In this document: one piece after another, positions 1 to 10,954 of the stretch
How positions within the stretch are numbered: position 1 is the stretch's first letter
Layout of the letters: each line of letters begins with the position of its first letter
Origin: Coenobita brevimanus
Lineage: Eukaryota; Arthropoda; Malacostraca; Decapoda; Coenobitidae
Assembly (NCBI GenBank): GCA_032717465.1
Contig: CM064713.1
Location: forward strand, 10,098,004 to 10,162,003
DNA: 64,000 nt
Reading direction: 5' to 3'
Made by a program: the position numbers and the translations under genes
Notes under the pieces: model-generated
The model's database searches: none
What the model saw: the letters and a program-made list of their open reading frames with translations, nothing else
What the model was told of the DNA's origin: nothing

Positions 1-948
1 GTGGCACAATGGACGCAACTTCGTCTGAGCATTTGCTATAAAAATATAAGTAAAATAATGCAAGGGAGGCAACATTCCTTCTTACTTGTAGGGAAGGAAA
101 AATAGCAAGGTTATTAATAATTCTAACAGCTTTGTTCTGAATTTTGTCTAGTTTTAATGCAACCTCCACATCCATTCCACAAGGGTGAGCAGTATTCAAG
201 CTGAAAGCGCACATGACTTATAAATTATAGCTAACTGCTCGTCAGTTAAGAAGTTACGGACTCTTTACAATAATACAAGTTTCTTTGAGGCGGTTTTAGC
301 AAGTGATCCGACATGAAAGGTCCAGCTGAGGGCATTGTTGAGACGCCGAGAATTTCATTACTTTGGGAGATGGGAAGATTTGTAGCACTGAAGGTAATAT
401 ACGAATTTGACAATACCTGTCTATTAGTAAACTGTGTATATTTAGTTTTACTAGCATTAAATGAGACAAGGTTGTTTTGTCCCCATTCACTGATCATAAG
501 TGTCCATTTAATTTATGGAGATGGCTGTGCTGAGTTAAGAGTTAGAGATATCAGACTTTGTAAATGGGTGTCTGAGTGTGAATGAACCATGAAATGTTGA
601 GTCATCCGAATATGAATGGATGGGATTGTGGGTGACAGATAAGAGATCATTAATATGAACTAGGAACAGGGTTGGCACCAGAACTGATCCTTGCGGCATG
701 CCGGCGTTGAGTGGAAATTGGAATATACATCTACTTTTATTTTTCTATTGCTGAGATATAAGGAAATCAAGGGAACAAAAGACTTTAGTCCATAGCATGG
801 GAGTTTGGACAACAGGGAACGGTGCCATACTCTGTCGAAAGCTTTAGAAATATCAAGGGCTACTGCATGAGTTTCTCAATGTAGATGGTATGAGTCAGGA
901 GATTGAGTATGTCAATGGTGGATCTTTCTTGCCGAAAACCATATTGCC
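1..948 (-). mobile_element. Jockey-like non-LTR retrotransposon, 3' fragment (RT palm to C-terminus)
   Basis: Read on the minus strand, the fragment starts inside the reverse transcriptase at a GFRQ(E)RST-type motif near 945. It continues through a segment resembling ALDISKAFDRVWH (about 800-850) and a GMPQGSVL motif (about 690). The active site reads YSDD at 601-612, where YADD is usual. The frame breaks several times; one open piece covers 246-497 (ISEWGQNNLVSFN, typical of the RT thumb of jockey-type elements). The C-terminal part reaches position 1. Everything 5' of the RT palm is missing and the sequence abuts the truncated LTR of element A at about 950. It is related to the jockey-like copies at 10.1, 39 and 57-60 kb. 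It is a dead fragment; the family assignment is by motif only. Confidence 0.75.
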
Positions 949-950
949 GC

Positions 951-3001
951 CGTCACCATAGCAAAAATACCAAACTACCTTCCAGGCGAGCCTTCACCAA
1001 CCAGCTAAGGGGTGGAGCTGCCTATCCAGCTCCTGCCAGCATCCCAGAGACGGCCTGTAGCCGCTCACCCATCTTTAAGGAGACAGCCTGTAGCCGCTCA
1101 CCCATCTTTAAGGAGACAGCCTGTAGCCGCTCTGAGGGTTCCAAGGAGACGGCCTGTAGCCACTCCCGCCTTCATCAGAAGACGGCCTGTAGCCGCTCCG
1201 AAGGTGTCTTCCCTGAGATGGCCTGTAGCTGCTCGTCCCTCGCTAAGGAGACGGCCTGTAGCCGCTCTGACGGTAATGAGGAGACGGCCTGTAGCCGCTC
1301 TGACGGTAATGAGGAGACGGCCTGTAGCCGTTCCCGCCATCATCAGGAGACAGCCTGTAGCCGCTCTGAAGGTGTTCCCCTTGAGACGGCCTGTAGCCGC
1401 TCAACACCCCTCCTGAAGGAGATGGCTTTTAGCCGCTCCCTCCTTCGTCAGACGGCCTGTAACCACTCACCCCTCCTGAAGGAGACAGCCTGTAGCCGCT
1501 CACCCCTCCTGAAGGAGACGGCCTGTAGCCGCTCTGAGGGTAATGAGTAGACGGCCTGTAGCCGCTCTGAGGGTAACGAGGAGATGGCCTGTAGCCATTC
1601 AACACCCCTTATGAAGGAGACGGCCTGTAGCCACTCAACACCCCTTATGAAGGAGACGGCCTGTAGCCGCTCCCACCTTCGTCAGACGGCCTGTAGCCGC
1701 TCTGAAGGTGCCCTTGGATGTGCTGGCAGCCACCCATACTCCCAGCCCACGGCCAGTAGCCGGGCCTTGGCGACGGCCTCTAGCCGCGCCTCCAGGAAGC
1801 CACGGCCAGTAGCCAGGCCCTACGGCAGGAGACGGCCTGTAGCCGCTCCGCCGCCTGGAACTGACGCCTGTTCCCCGACCCCTGACACAGAGGGAGTCTC
1901 GGGCGTAGAGGAGTATTGGAGAGGCCCTGTAGTGTCACCCGGCCTCTTCTCCCTACAACTGGCTCTGGAGGAGACCCAGCTGACGGACCCTGACGCAGAC
2001 CAGTGCTGCAGCCCCTTCCTGTCGGCGCCGCCAAGCCCCGGAGACTGCAGCCCTCAGGAACCTCAGACTGCCCCCAGAACTCCCGGGCAGGAACTCCCTA
2101 CACCTTGACAGCGAAGGTCCTCATTCTCCATCAGGAGCCTGAACGACCGGTTCAGGCAATAGTTTGGCCCCAGCCCTGAGAGCGTGGGACCCTCCGCCAC
2201 CCACAGCCCTGGACGAGAACAGACGCCTCTGCATGTGATCCCGTGGCCTCTAGGTACAGAGGCCCCTGGTGGTGCCCAGCTCCGTCAGTAGTGGAGCTGT
2301 GCCGCCCCTCCGCCCATGCACCTGACTGCCACGAAGCCAGATTCAACCAGAGTGATGATAATTGTGTAATGTCAGTGATCAAGCAATGCAAAGGCAGAAT
2401 AAAGAAGTGACCCCCTAGTGGAAGTCAGTGATAATACCAAAGTAGTGGAGAGAAAGATACAGTGAACAGTGTATGTGACCCCGGGGACGGAAGTGAGCCA
2501 CCCTGCTGACAAGATTCAATAATAATATCAAAATGGTGGAGTAAGTGACAGTGACTGTTTAAAAGCAAAATACGAGTCGAGGGTAACGAGGTAAATACGC
2601 TACCACCAGAATATATCTCGTAACACTAAGATCATAATCATGCCCCAGTGCCTTACAGAACCCTCCCCAGTAAGAAAAAACCTTAACAACACATGCATAG
2701 AGAACCTGGACTTCCCTGATTAAAAACGCTCTGCCTCAAGTACTGTGACTGAAAACAATATCCTGCGAGATACTGCTAACCATGTCTTGATGTATGAGTT
2801 TATAATAGCCCAGTATACTTGTGCTTGTAACATCTGCTCATTCCCCTGTCCGATTAAGCAATACACTTGTAAGGTTGTTGCCTGGAGTTTTTGTGTCCTG
2901 CCTCTCTCTTATTTGTCTAAGCCCCGGTCTCGAAAGAGAGCCCCGCTATAAGCTAGGCGTTTACGGAACGGGAAGCCGAGCCTAAAACACCTAGCATTAC
3001 A
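951..3001 (+). repeat. 5' LTR of element A (5'-truncated)
   Basis: It matches 8344-9982. It contains the minisatellite (1047-1853), then a GC-rich part, then an AT-richer part with GTGTAATGTCAGTGATCAAG near 2366, and ends CATTACA just before a TGG primer-binding site. It is about 410 bp longer over the comparable part than the 3' LTR, mostly because of extra minisatellite units (about 21 versus 7). A sense frame stays open from before 951 to 2108 apart from one TAG at 1548-1550; it encodes repeats of the type ETACSRSxxxx. The start is lost where the jockey-like fragment abuts. Confidence 0.85.
1047..1853 (+). repeat. LTR minisatellite, about 33/36-bp units, GACGGCCTGTAGCCGCTC core
   Basis: A conserved core of about 20 bp (GAGACGGCC-TGTA-GCCGCTC) alternates with a variable 13-16-bp stretch. 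Around 21 units can be counted, the last few degenerate. Units are 33 or 36 bp, so one sense frame reads as an 11-12-residue repeat (ETACSRS plus 4-5 variable residues). The core is an imperfect palindrome (GAG.CGGC against GCCG.CTC). Element B has the same design with GATT in the middle of the core, and element C a shorter TCA-like centre. Confidence 0.9.
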
Positions 3002-3002
3002 T

Positions 3003-3020
3003 TGGTGGACAGCGGTGGTT
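3003..3020 (+). other. Probable primer-binding site of element A
   Basis: TGGTGGACAGCGGTGG lies one base after the LTR end. Element B has TGGTGGCCAGCGGTGG at the same place (25444) and element C the related TAGTGGCCAGCG on the minus strand. A tRNA 3' end must begin its complement with TGG, which fits. I cannot name the tRNA from sequence alone. Confidence 0.6.
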
Positions 3021-3065
3021 CTTGACCTGGGCATACGAGAGAGGTAATCAGGAAATACCTGAAAA

Positions 3066-3530
3066 ATGGCAACCAAACCACACGTGCAATTGCCTAAATT
3101 CGACCCTGAACAGTACGATGTTCACACATATCTGGCGATTATTAAACCTTTGCTAGATATCGGTTTTGAAAATGACCAACAGAAAATTGCAGTTACACTC
3201 CCACTTCTGGGCAAAGCAGCAGCTAATGTAGCACCTAAAATCCTTCTGGGGCTCACCTGGCAGCATTTCATGAGACTTGTGATCCAAGCCATCACCCCAT
3301 CACTAGGGAAAGTGGTGGCACTATCCCAACTGGATAGTTTGACCTTCGATGGGAACTTAGATGATACCTTAATCAGGGCAAGACGCCTGGTCACCGCTGC
3401 CTACCCTGAGGCAGATGATGAAACCCGGGAACAACATACCTTTAATACTCTTCTGAGAGTACTCTCCAGTATAGTCAAAGAGCACTTTACGATCCATGAC
3501 CCGACTGGAGACATGAATAAGGACGTTTAA
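3066..3530 (+). pseudogene. Element A gag, N-terminal capsid-like part, ended by an early stop
   Basis: The start MATKPHVQLPKFDPEQYD is shared with element B (25507) and element C (17936, minus), which fixes the start codon. The 154 readable residues are mostly helical-looking and hydrophobic, as expected for a retrotransposon capsid N-terminal region (inference). The frame ends at a TAA at 3528 where element B continues with a Gln-Leu-Ile-Arg stretch, so the stop looks like a nonsense mutation. Downstream, 3531-3960 carries degenerate proline-rich and acidic sequence. Gag would assemble the particle that packages the element RNA. Confidence 0.8.
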
Positions 3531-3960
3531 CTGATACGGCACCTCCTGACCTCCCTCCCTGCACCCCTACAAATCAACATGATAAGGAAGTTTCACCAAA
3601 GATTCTGGCTCCTCCAGTTAAGCCACGTCTGCCTATCCCCAGTACCAGCTCCACCCCAGCACCCAGCCCGCCTAAGGCACACCCCACCCACCAGCACCCC
3701 ACCCACAGGGAGAACCCCAACCTCATCTTAGTGAATCCTGGGAATTCTCCAGGTGCAACTCCAGGTGCCCAGTGCACAATATCCGAGATAAGTCAAAAGC
3801 TGCATGACGGAAAACTACCACCCCAGGCCAACGCAGTTTCCTCTCTAGAGGATGAGGTAACAGAGGACGAACCCGCACCTGTGGAGGAGACTGACCCGTG
3901 GGAACAGGAGCCAAAGCAAGAAGAAGGAGGTCCCAGACAGTTGGACTTTTAGGACCGCCC
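3531..3960 (+). pseudogene. Element A gag C-terminal remnant with CX3CX2H motif
   Basis: In one frame this region reads WEFSRCNSRCPVHNIRD, with Cys codons at 3754 and 3766 and His at 3775. Elements B (26196-26219) and C (about 17226-17250, minus) have the same WEF-C-x3-C-P-x-H-x-IR pattern after a proline-rich stretch. An acidic segment follows before the protease. The classical CCHC knuckle is not visible, so this CCH motif may replace it (inference). Several stops and frame changes show decay. Confidence 0.55.
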
Positions 3961-4027
3961 CCGCACCTTCCCACGGTGGCAGTGACCATTTCCCCCAAAT
4001 ATTCCCCCCCCCCCAGTTTACCACAAG

Positions 4028-4330
4028 ATGAAACTGAGCGGGGTGAAAGCCAGACTTCTGGTCGATATGGGAGCAACCAGATCCTGCCTATATAGCCACT
4101 ACTTCTCCTGTCACAAATCGTCCTTTGGCTCGTTCCACCCAACAGCTACTCACCTGAGAGTCGACACCCATCAACTGGTGTCGACCCAACACCAGTTCAT
4201 AATATTCGACTTTTCTTGCTGCAGTTACAACGGATACGTGGGGTTGGACCTGTTGCAGAAGTTAGGAGCCACCATAGATTGCCACAACAGACAGCTCCAC
4301 TTCAGTCAATTACCTGACCTCCTCCCCTCA
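4028..4330 (+). pseudogene. Element A aspartic protease domain, active site mutated
   Basis: The frame MKLSGVKARLLVD-MG-ATRS aligns with element B, whose active-site triad is DTG; here the codons at 4064-4072 give Asp-Met-Gly. A second conserved part reads NGYVGLDLLQKLGA (about 4220-4270), the flap/C-terminal region of a retropepsin. The domain would process the Gag-Pol polyprotein. The Thr to Met change should inactivate it. A long proline- and C-rich linker (about 4330-4900) separates it from RT. Confidence 0.75.
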
Positions 4331-4899
4331 GGCCGTCTGCACCTGCATGCCCGGGCCCCGGCCGGAAGACTCTGCCCCCCCTTCCTCCTCCCCTCCTCCC
4401 CCACTCCCCCCACCGCCCCCTTCCCCCGCTTCTTTTCCTGCCACCATTTCCTCCACTGTCACCATTCCCCCCCACCATGAAGCCTGGGTGCCCCTCACCG
4501 GCCCTCCGGCCCCTCTATCCTATTCTCCCCACCCCTGTCGCCCTGAACCCTCTCGGCCTGCCTTCTGCCCCTAACTTTCCTTCCCCCACAACACACGGCA
4601 GTCTGGATTGCCAACCTCGCCCCTCATCCTCCCTAAAGGGCTCATAATTGGAGAGATGGAGGAAGCCGAGCCCTGCACCCCTCCCCCTCCCACTTCTCCA
4701 CCACTCTGCCCCCTATCCCCGACCATCTCTCCAGACACCAATCAGACACCCTCCGTTGCTTACTCCTGGATTTTCAGGATCTGTTCGCGGCAGGACCAGC
4801 CGACATTGGACACACCACCTACCTGGCTCACAAGATTCATACGACGGGCCCACCGATTCGACAGCCATCCCGACGGAAGAACCCCAAACAGCGGGATGA

Positions 4900-6130
4900 G
4901 CAAGACCGCCAGGTACAGGAGATGATCGAAGCCGAAGTTGTCTCCCCCTCCATCAGCCCCTGGTCCTCCCCCATCGTCCTCGTGAAGAAAAAGGATGGCA
5001 CAATGCTGTTCTGCATTGACTACCGCCGGCTTAACAACGTAACCACCAAGGACGCCACTCCACTCTCACGTATAGATAACTCCCTGGATTCCTTATACAT
5101 CACTTCCTGGTTCTCTACCCTCGACCTCCAGTCGGGGTATTGGCAGGTCCCTGTGCGCCAGGAGGACAGAGGCAAAATCGCTTTCTCGACCAGCAACAGG
5201 AAACATTAGGAGTTTAAAGTTCTGTCTTTCAGCCTCTGTAATGCCCCTGCCTCCTTCTCCAGGTTAATGGAATCCGTCCTCAGCGGTCTCACATGGGAGA
5301 TCTGTCTCGCATACTTGGACGACGTCATCGTTTTCAGCCAGACCTGGGCCAACCACCTGCAGCGCCTCCACCGGGTTTTCACCAGGATCCAACAGGCAGG
5401 CCTCAAACTCCAGCCCACTAAGTGCGTCCTGGCTGCGAGAACCTTCTCAATCCTGGGGCACGTCATCTCCCAGGCGGATGTATCTCCCAACCCAGACAAA
5501 CTCCGCGCCATCGCAAACATACCTCCGCCACAAGACATTCATGGGATCTGGGCATTCCTCGGCTTGATGTCCTATTAGTGCCATTTTGTGGAGGGGTTTG
5601 CCCACATTGCTAAACCACTCCACGACCTGACCTGTAAGGGGGAACCGTTCCTCTGGACAGATGAGAGACGAGTCGCCTTCCAACAGCTTAAAGATAAGCT
5701 CTTTTCCTCTTCCATTGTGGCCTTTCCCGACTATGCCCTCCCGTTCCGGCTCTATACCGACGTCAACCTAACTGCAATCAGCGCTGTGCTAGTGCAAGTC
5801 CAAGAGGGCCGCAAGCACATCATCGCCTGTGCCAGCTGTATCCTAAATCAGGTGGAGAAGAATTATGCTGCCACCAAGAGAGAGTGCCTAGGCATCATCT
5901 GGGCACTTGAGCACTTCCAGGCATACCTCTCCGGGACCCAAGTCTCTATCTTTACCGACCACCAGTCCCTCCAGTGGTTGTGGCAGTCTGACACCCACAA
6001 CGCCCAGCTCATCTGATAGTGCAAAACCCTGGAGGAATTCAGCTATGAAATCTCGTACCGCCCCAGCAAATTCCATATCAACGCGGACGCCCTCTCTCAG
6101 CTCCCCACCCACGCCACCCAGCCAGAGCCA
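4900..6130 (+). pseudogene. Element A reverse transcriptase and RNase H
   Basis: One frame runs through with stop codons at 5207, 5576 and 6014. RT motifs in order are SPWSSPIVLVKKKDG (about 4960), FCIDYRRLN (about 5010), STLDLQSGYWQVP (about 5115), and the active site YLDD at 5312-5323, intact. RNase H follows from about 5740: RLYTDV, KRECLGIIWAL and FTDHQSLQWL carry the usual acidic residues. The domain order RT-RNase H-integrase is standard Ty3/gypsy. The stops replace Tyr or Arg codons in the consensus of the three copies and look like nonsense mutations. Confidence 0.88.
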
Positions 6131-6309
6131 GACCTCCTCCAGCAGCGGCATCGCAAAGAGCAACTGCCTTGGATTCCCCAGCACCTTTTCAAGAAACTGT
6201 ATCGCCAGGGTGACCATCTACTTACCCTATCATGCCATATCCTCCTAGCCCCTGACACCGCCCTCGACGCCCTATGACACCTGCACCCCCACAATGGCAC
6301 TGACCTGGG

Positions 6310-7210
6310 TACGAAAAAACTAATGCAAGTCTTCAATGATACCTACTGGGCGCCAAATCCTTCCTCCCCTGCCAAGGAAATTATGAAACCTGCCGCGCGT
6401 GCGCCGTCGGTAAAGACATCACCCATACCACAGGTCTGTTGGGCTATATTACCGCCCACAAACCTTGGGAGCTGTTGGCAGTTAATGTGGTGGGACCCTT
6501 GCCTCCAAAATCAGGCTATAGGAACGTTATCACTTTCATCGACACATACTCCAAATTCGTTGTGGCCTACCCAGCAAAGGAACACCACGCTGCCGCAGTG
6601 GCCGACGCCCTCCTTTGTCATGTGTTCCACTACTTTGGCATCCCGCAAGCGATCCACTCAGATAATGCACCCAAATTCACCAGTAAGATCTGGGAGGAGC
6701 TGGCCCATATCTTCGGTTATAATATCTCCAACTCATCCCCGTACTGGCCACAAGGAAATGCCGTATGCGAGCGCAGCCATCGTACACTGATGAATCAGCT
6801 CCGCACCCAGATAGAAACCACGAAAAACGACTGGCCCGCCCATATAAAAATCGTGCAATGGGGCATCAACTCCTGCCCCTGAGAGGACGGAATTTCACCA
6901 TATGAGTGAGTATTTGGGGAAACACCCCTCCTCCTGCCCCTTCGGCAGAATTTGCAACCCCCCACCTCAACCCCCACAACAGACCCATTACACCACCTCA
7001 AATGCCGCCTGATCCACCTCCAACACAACCTGGACCTCAGCCCCGACACCGCCTCCAACCCCTATAATCCTGGTGACACAGTTATGATAGCCCAGCTCCC
7101 CACCCCCCACAAGCTCGCACCACATTTCATTGGACCTCACACCATCATCCGCGTCCCTAACCCCTATCAGGTAACCATCGAGTACCACGGCACTCCCCAC
7201 ACCCTCTGAA
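6310..7210 (+). pseudogene. Element A integrase with GPY/F-like module
   Basis: The core lies in one frame at 6439-6882. The first catalytic Asp is mutated to Asn (AAT at 6484), the second is present (GAT at 6661) and Glu is GAG at 6769, giving the D,D(35)E spacing. The motif is SPYWPQGN-x-VCERSHRTL. The frame is stopped by TGA at 6880, exactly where element B also has TGA and element C has CGA. A module reading KLAPHFIGPHTIIRVPNPYQV (7110-7170) resembles the GPY/F region that follows Ty3/gypsy integrases. Confidence 0.85.
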
Positions 7211-7930
7211 ACTGGCGCATATGCCCCTTTTGCACTCCTGCCCCCACCGCCCCGGCCCCGTCCCCTGTCCCACCCTCTACTTCCGCACCGCCCCCTCCTA
7301 CCACAAATGACTGCTCCATCTCCTCCTCCCCCTCTCTCCCTCCCTGTTCCCCGCTGCTTCCACCTCACCAGCCATCACGCCGCATCACACGTCACCTGAC
7401 AACCCACCGACACCACCAACACCCCGCCGCCCCCCACCCCTTCCCTACCTGCCACCTCCTCCCCCACACCCAGCACCACGTGTCCCGCCCCCACCCCCAC
7501 ACCCCCACCTCAGCCATCACCCACAGCCGCCCCCACACCCTCCAGCCCACCGCCCACACACATCCCCACCCCCAACTCCCCATTTCCTGCCCCAACCACC
7601 CCACACCCACCTGTACAAGTCCCACGGACCTCACGCCCACGCCAACCCCGCACACCCACAACACAACCCATACCTACCCTCAAAACAACCACCACATGCT
7701 CCGGGCGCCTCTCCCGCCCACTTGCCTGATACACACACTCTTCCTTGCCACCCGCCTTGCCACAAAATCACACTCCTACCCCTGCCCTAAACCATCTCAC
7801 ACTCATGATACATCAAGCACAAATCCCAGCCACCTACACTCCCTTGAGACGTTATGCCGCATTACCCTGGCATAAAACCCGACACTCACCATCCATCTCA
7901 AGCATTCAACACCACACCACGGGTAACAAC
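7211..7930 (+). pseudogene. Proline/threonine/histidine-rich linker after integrase, element A
   Basis: The stretch is extremely C-rich (CCCACCC-like), low complexity, and open in several frames on both strands by composition alone. Elements B (about 29770-30400) and C (about 12990-13720) have the same composition at the same place. It probably encodes a Pro/Thr/Ser/His-rich spacer between the integrase and the conserved terminal domain. Minus-strand Gly/Val-rich frames here are composition artefacts. Confidence 0.6.
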
Positions 7931-7934
7931 TACC

Positions 7935-8190
7935 ACCACTAAAGTACAGTGAGCTGTATGGGCCCCATCACTAGGACTTAACCAGCAAGTCCAAGGACCA
8001 CACCACCTTCTCGAACTCCTCTGCTCCTCCACCACCACTTCCACCCTCTTCCTCACCTGCGATGAGGAACAGGACGAGAACACCACAGCCACAGCCTGGC
8101 ACGCCCTCCTCTGACACCTGCAGCCAGTCTGTGCCACCTATGATATGCAAGTCTAACACCTCCAGTCACGGGGACGTGGCTTTTTCCCAG
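7935..8190 (+). pseudogene. Conserved post-integrase C-terminal domain, element A (broken)
   Basis: In one frame with three stops it reads fragments such as GPHHLLELL, STLFLTCDEEQDEN and HLQPVCATYD, ending HLQSRGRGFFP right before the polypurine region and LTR. Element B has GPYHLLTLL, STLFLTCDAKQEEN, HLQPIYATHD, and element C has RPHHLL, STLYITYAPHQ, HLSPVHSTD. The domain is about 75 residues. I do not recognise it and assign no function. Confidence 0.65.
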
Positions 8191-8200
8191 CAGACGGTGG

Positions 8201-9982
8201 TAAAATGCAGTATAGTGCCCCTGAGAATACCCACACACACCCACAAGGAGCCCACAGATGAGCAATGACAGCGCATCGGGACTCGGAGTGACAACGGCCT
8301 GTCAGCCCGGGCCGCTTGCCCCTATGACCCCGAGCTCGCCCACTGTCACCATAGCAGGAATACCATACTACCTTCTGGGCGAGCCTTCACCAATCAGCTA
8401 AGGGGTGGAGCTGCCTATTCAGCTGCTGCCAGTACCCCAGAGACGGCTTATAGCCTCTCACCCCTCTTTAAGGAGACGGCCTGTAGCCTCTCTGACGATT
8501 CCAAGGAGACGGCCTGTAGCTGCTCCCAACTTCGTCAGGAGACGGTCTGTAGCCGCTCCAAAGGTGTTCCCCCTGAGACGGCATGTAGCCGCTCAACACC
8601 CCTCCAAAAGGAGACGGCCTGTAGTCACTCCCACCTTCGTCAGATGGTCTGTAGTCACTCCTTGGGTCTGCTGGCAGCCACCCACTCTCCCAGGCCACAG
8701 CCAGTAGCCAGGCCCTGGCGACGGCCTCTAGCCATGCCCCTAGGAAGCCATGGCCATTAGCCGGGCCCTACGGCAGAAGATGCTCTGTAACTCCGCCGCC
8801 TGGAACCGATGCCTGTTCCCCGACCCCTGTCACAGAAGGAGTCTCGGGTGTAGAGGAGTATTGGAGAGGCCCTGTAGTCTCACCCGGCCTCTGCTCCCTA
8901 CAACTGGCTCTGGAAGAGACCCACCTGACAGATCCTGACGCAGACCGGTGCTGCAGCCCCTTCCTCTCTGCGCTGCCAAGCCCCGGGAACTGCAGCCCTC
9001 GGGAACCCAGACCGCCCCCAGAACTCCCAGGCGGGAACTCCCCACACCTCGACGGCGGAGGTCCTCATCCTATGTTAGGAGCCTGAACGACCAGTTCAGG
9101 CAATAGTTCGGCCCCAGCCCTGAGGGCTGCACTCCTGTCCCCAGCCCTGAGAGTGCAGGACCCTTCACCACCTACAGCCCTGGCCAAGAACCGATGCTGC
9201 TACGTGTGATCCCGTGGCCTCTAGGTACAGAGGCCCCTGGTGGTGCCCAGCTCCATTAGTAGCGGAGCTGTGCCGCCCTTCCTCCCTTGCACCTGACCGC
9301 CACGACGCCAGATTCAACCTGAGTGACGATAATTGTGTAATGTCAGTGATCAAGCAGTGCAAAGGCAGAATAATGAATTGACCCCCTAGTGGAAGTCAGC
9401 GATAATACCAAAGTGGTGGAGAGAAGGATAGATACAGTGAACAGTGTATGTGACCCAGGGGACAGAATAGTAAGCCACCCCACTGACAAGATTCAATAAT
9501 GATATCAAAGTGGTGGAGTAAGTGACACTGTTTAAAAGCAAAATAAGAGTAGAGGGTAGTGAGGTAAATACGCTACCACCAGAAAATATCTCGTAACACT
9601 AAGATCATAATCAGACCCCAGTGCCTTACACAACCCTCCCCAGTGAGAAATAACCTTAACAACTCCACACACATAGAGAACCTGGACTTCCCTGATTAAA
9701 GACACTCTGCCTCAAGTGCTATTCACTGTGACCCAAAACAGTATCCTGCGAGATACTGCTAACCATATCTAGACGTAAGAATTTATAATCGCCCAGTATA
9801 CTTGTGCCTGTAACATCTGCTCATTCCCCTGTCCAACTAAGCGATACATGTGTAAAGTTGTTGCCTGGAGTTTTTGTGTCCTGCCTTTCTTATTTGTCTA
9901 AGCCCCGGTGTCGAAAGAGAGCCCCGCTATAAGCTAGGCATTTATGGAAGGGGAAGCCGAGCCTAAAACGCCTAGCATTACG
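8201..9982 (+). repeat. 3' LTR of element A
   Basis: It begins TAAAATGCAG after a purine-containing stretch ending GACGGTGG. The consensus start from elements B and C is TGAAAT, so G to A has changed here. It ends CATTACG (consensus CATTACA). Minisatellite units at 8440-8665 number about seven. The tail holds AGCCCCGGTGTCGAAAGAG and CTAGGCATTTATGG, as in the 5' copy. Length is 1782 bp. Confidence 0.88.
8440..8665 (+). repeat. LTR minisatellite, about seven units
   Basis: It has the same 33/36-bp design as 1047-1853, with more diverged cores (GAGACGGCTTATAGCC, GAGACGGCCTGTAGCC, GAGACGGTCTGTAGCC). The copy number is about a third of that in the 5' LTR of the same element. Confidence 0.85.
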
Positions 9983-10110
9983 GATATGGTATCTCATATA
10001 ACTTTTATTTACATGTCACTGAAGCCACCACCACAACCACGCTTCACCTTTCCATTTGCTTCCCGCAGAGTCCATCTCAGCAGTTGCATCAACAAAAACA
10101 AACAAGGGAT
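9983..10110. other. Unassigned flank of element A
   Basis: A short AT-rich stretch followed by CCACCACCACAACC. I see no coding signal. Because the left end of element A is truncated, no target duplication can be compared here. Confidence 0.4.
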
Positions 10111-10119
10111 GAGGCTATA

Positions 10120-10950
10120 GAACACCGAATTTCTGACTTGGCCCATATCTCTGATTGGGGTAAAAATAACCTTGTTTTTAATGCACCAAAAACTCAGTTC
10201 TTATAACTATCAACCTGACAGTCTTCCACAGAATTATCCTCTATTTTTTAACAATATCCAGCTCAGTTCGCCGTCACCTTTTATTCATACTTCGGGTTTC
10301 ATTCTCTCTGGATGTCTCTTGGAAAGAACATATTACTTCTCTTGTAAAATCTGCTTCCAAGAGATTGGGTGTGCTAAGCCGACTCCGTGCCCTCTTTACC
10401 CCTGCATAGTTGTCTTTATACACGGATTTTATTCGTCCCTTTGTAGAGTAGGCTACAACTCTTATTTGTGGGGAGGCTCCCCACACAAAGCTCTGCTCAA
10501 CAGGATGGAGTCAAAGGCTTTTCGTCTCATCAACTCTCCTTCTCTTACTTGCTCCCATCAGCCTCTGTCTCTTCATTGCACTGTTGCATTTTTATCTCTT
10601 TTCTATTGCTACTTCAATGGTCATTCCTCCTGTGAACTGACTGGTTGCATCCCACCACCACTATTGCTGGCATGTAGCACCTATCTAACAACAAAATTTC
10701 ATCCCTTTTCTGTCCAGCTTTCTAATGCAAGAATTAACCGCTACTCCCAGTCTTTCATGTATGCAACAGGTCACCTCTGGAACTGTCTCCCTCTGTCTGT
10801 TTTTTCCTATTGCCTACGATCTCCAGTCTTTGAAACGCAGTATGTCCAGGCATCTTAAAATGAATGGGTCTTGAATTTGGCTTTTTATTTTTTGCTTGGA
10901 GGGAGCAGTTTGTGGGCCCCTGGCCTTTGGCTTCTTTGCATAAAAAATAA
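10120..10950 (+). mobile_element. Jockey-like LINE 3' end (RT C-terminal region)
   Basis: The plus strand holds pieces such as ISDWGKNNLVFNA (about 10150), then across frameshifts a long open stretch containing LWGGSPHKALLNR (about 10465-10505) and CELTGCIPPP (about 10635-10665). The same C-terminal sequence occurs at 39084-39515 on the minus strand. RT catalytic and endonuclease parts are absent, so this is a 5'-truncated copy. The 228-residue open frame at 10172-10858 mixes frames of the original protein and should not be read as a gene by itself. Confidence 0.75.
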
Positions 10951-10954
10951 AAGA

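Larger units (their letters stand above)
951..9982 (+). mobile_element. Ty3/gypsy element A (long minisatellite-bearing LTRs), degenerate
   Basis: This is an LTR retrotransposon on the plus strand in the order LTR, gag, protease, RT, RNase H, integrase, proline-rich linker, C-terminal domain, LTR. The internal region is 3002-8200. The two LTRs match from 951/8344 onward and both end in CCTAGCATTAC. The 5' LTR lacks roughly the first 143 bp present in the 3' copy, so no target duplication can be read on the left. Coding regions carry many in-frame stops and mutated active-site codons (protease DTG to DMG, first integrase Asp to Asn). The same family occurs as element B (plus, 23283-33054) and element C (minus, 11011-19629). 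Confidence 0.9.

Noticed and set aside
1098..1343. Minus-strand repeat ORF over the LTR minisatellite
   Set aside because: The array is open in more than one frame because its unit is a multiple of three. Only the sense frame continues into sequence conserved between elements.
7392..7664. Gly/Val/Trp-rich minus-strand frames opposite the element A linker
   Set aside because: Composition artefact of the C-rich plus-strand proline linker; no motif, and the same happens opposite the linkers of B and C.
10172..10858. 228-codon open frame taken as a gene
   Set aside because: It is the C-terminal region of a jockey-like LINE, joined across frameshifts; most of it is not in the frame of the ancestral protein upstream, and no promoter or splice context supports a host gene.
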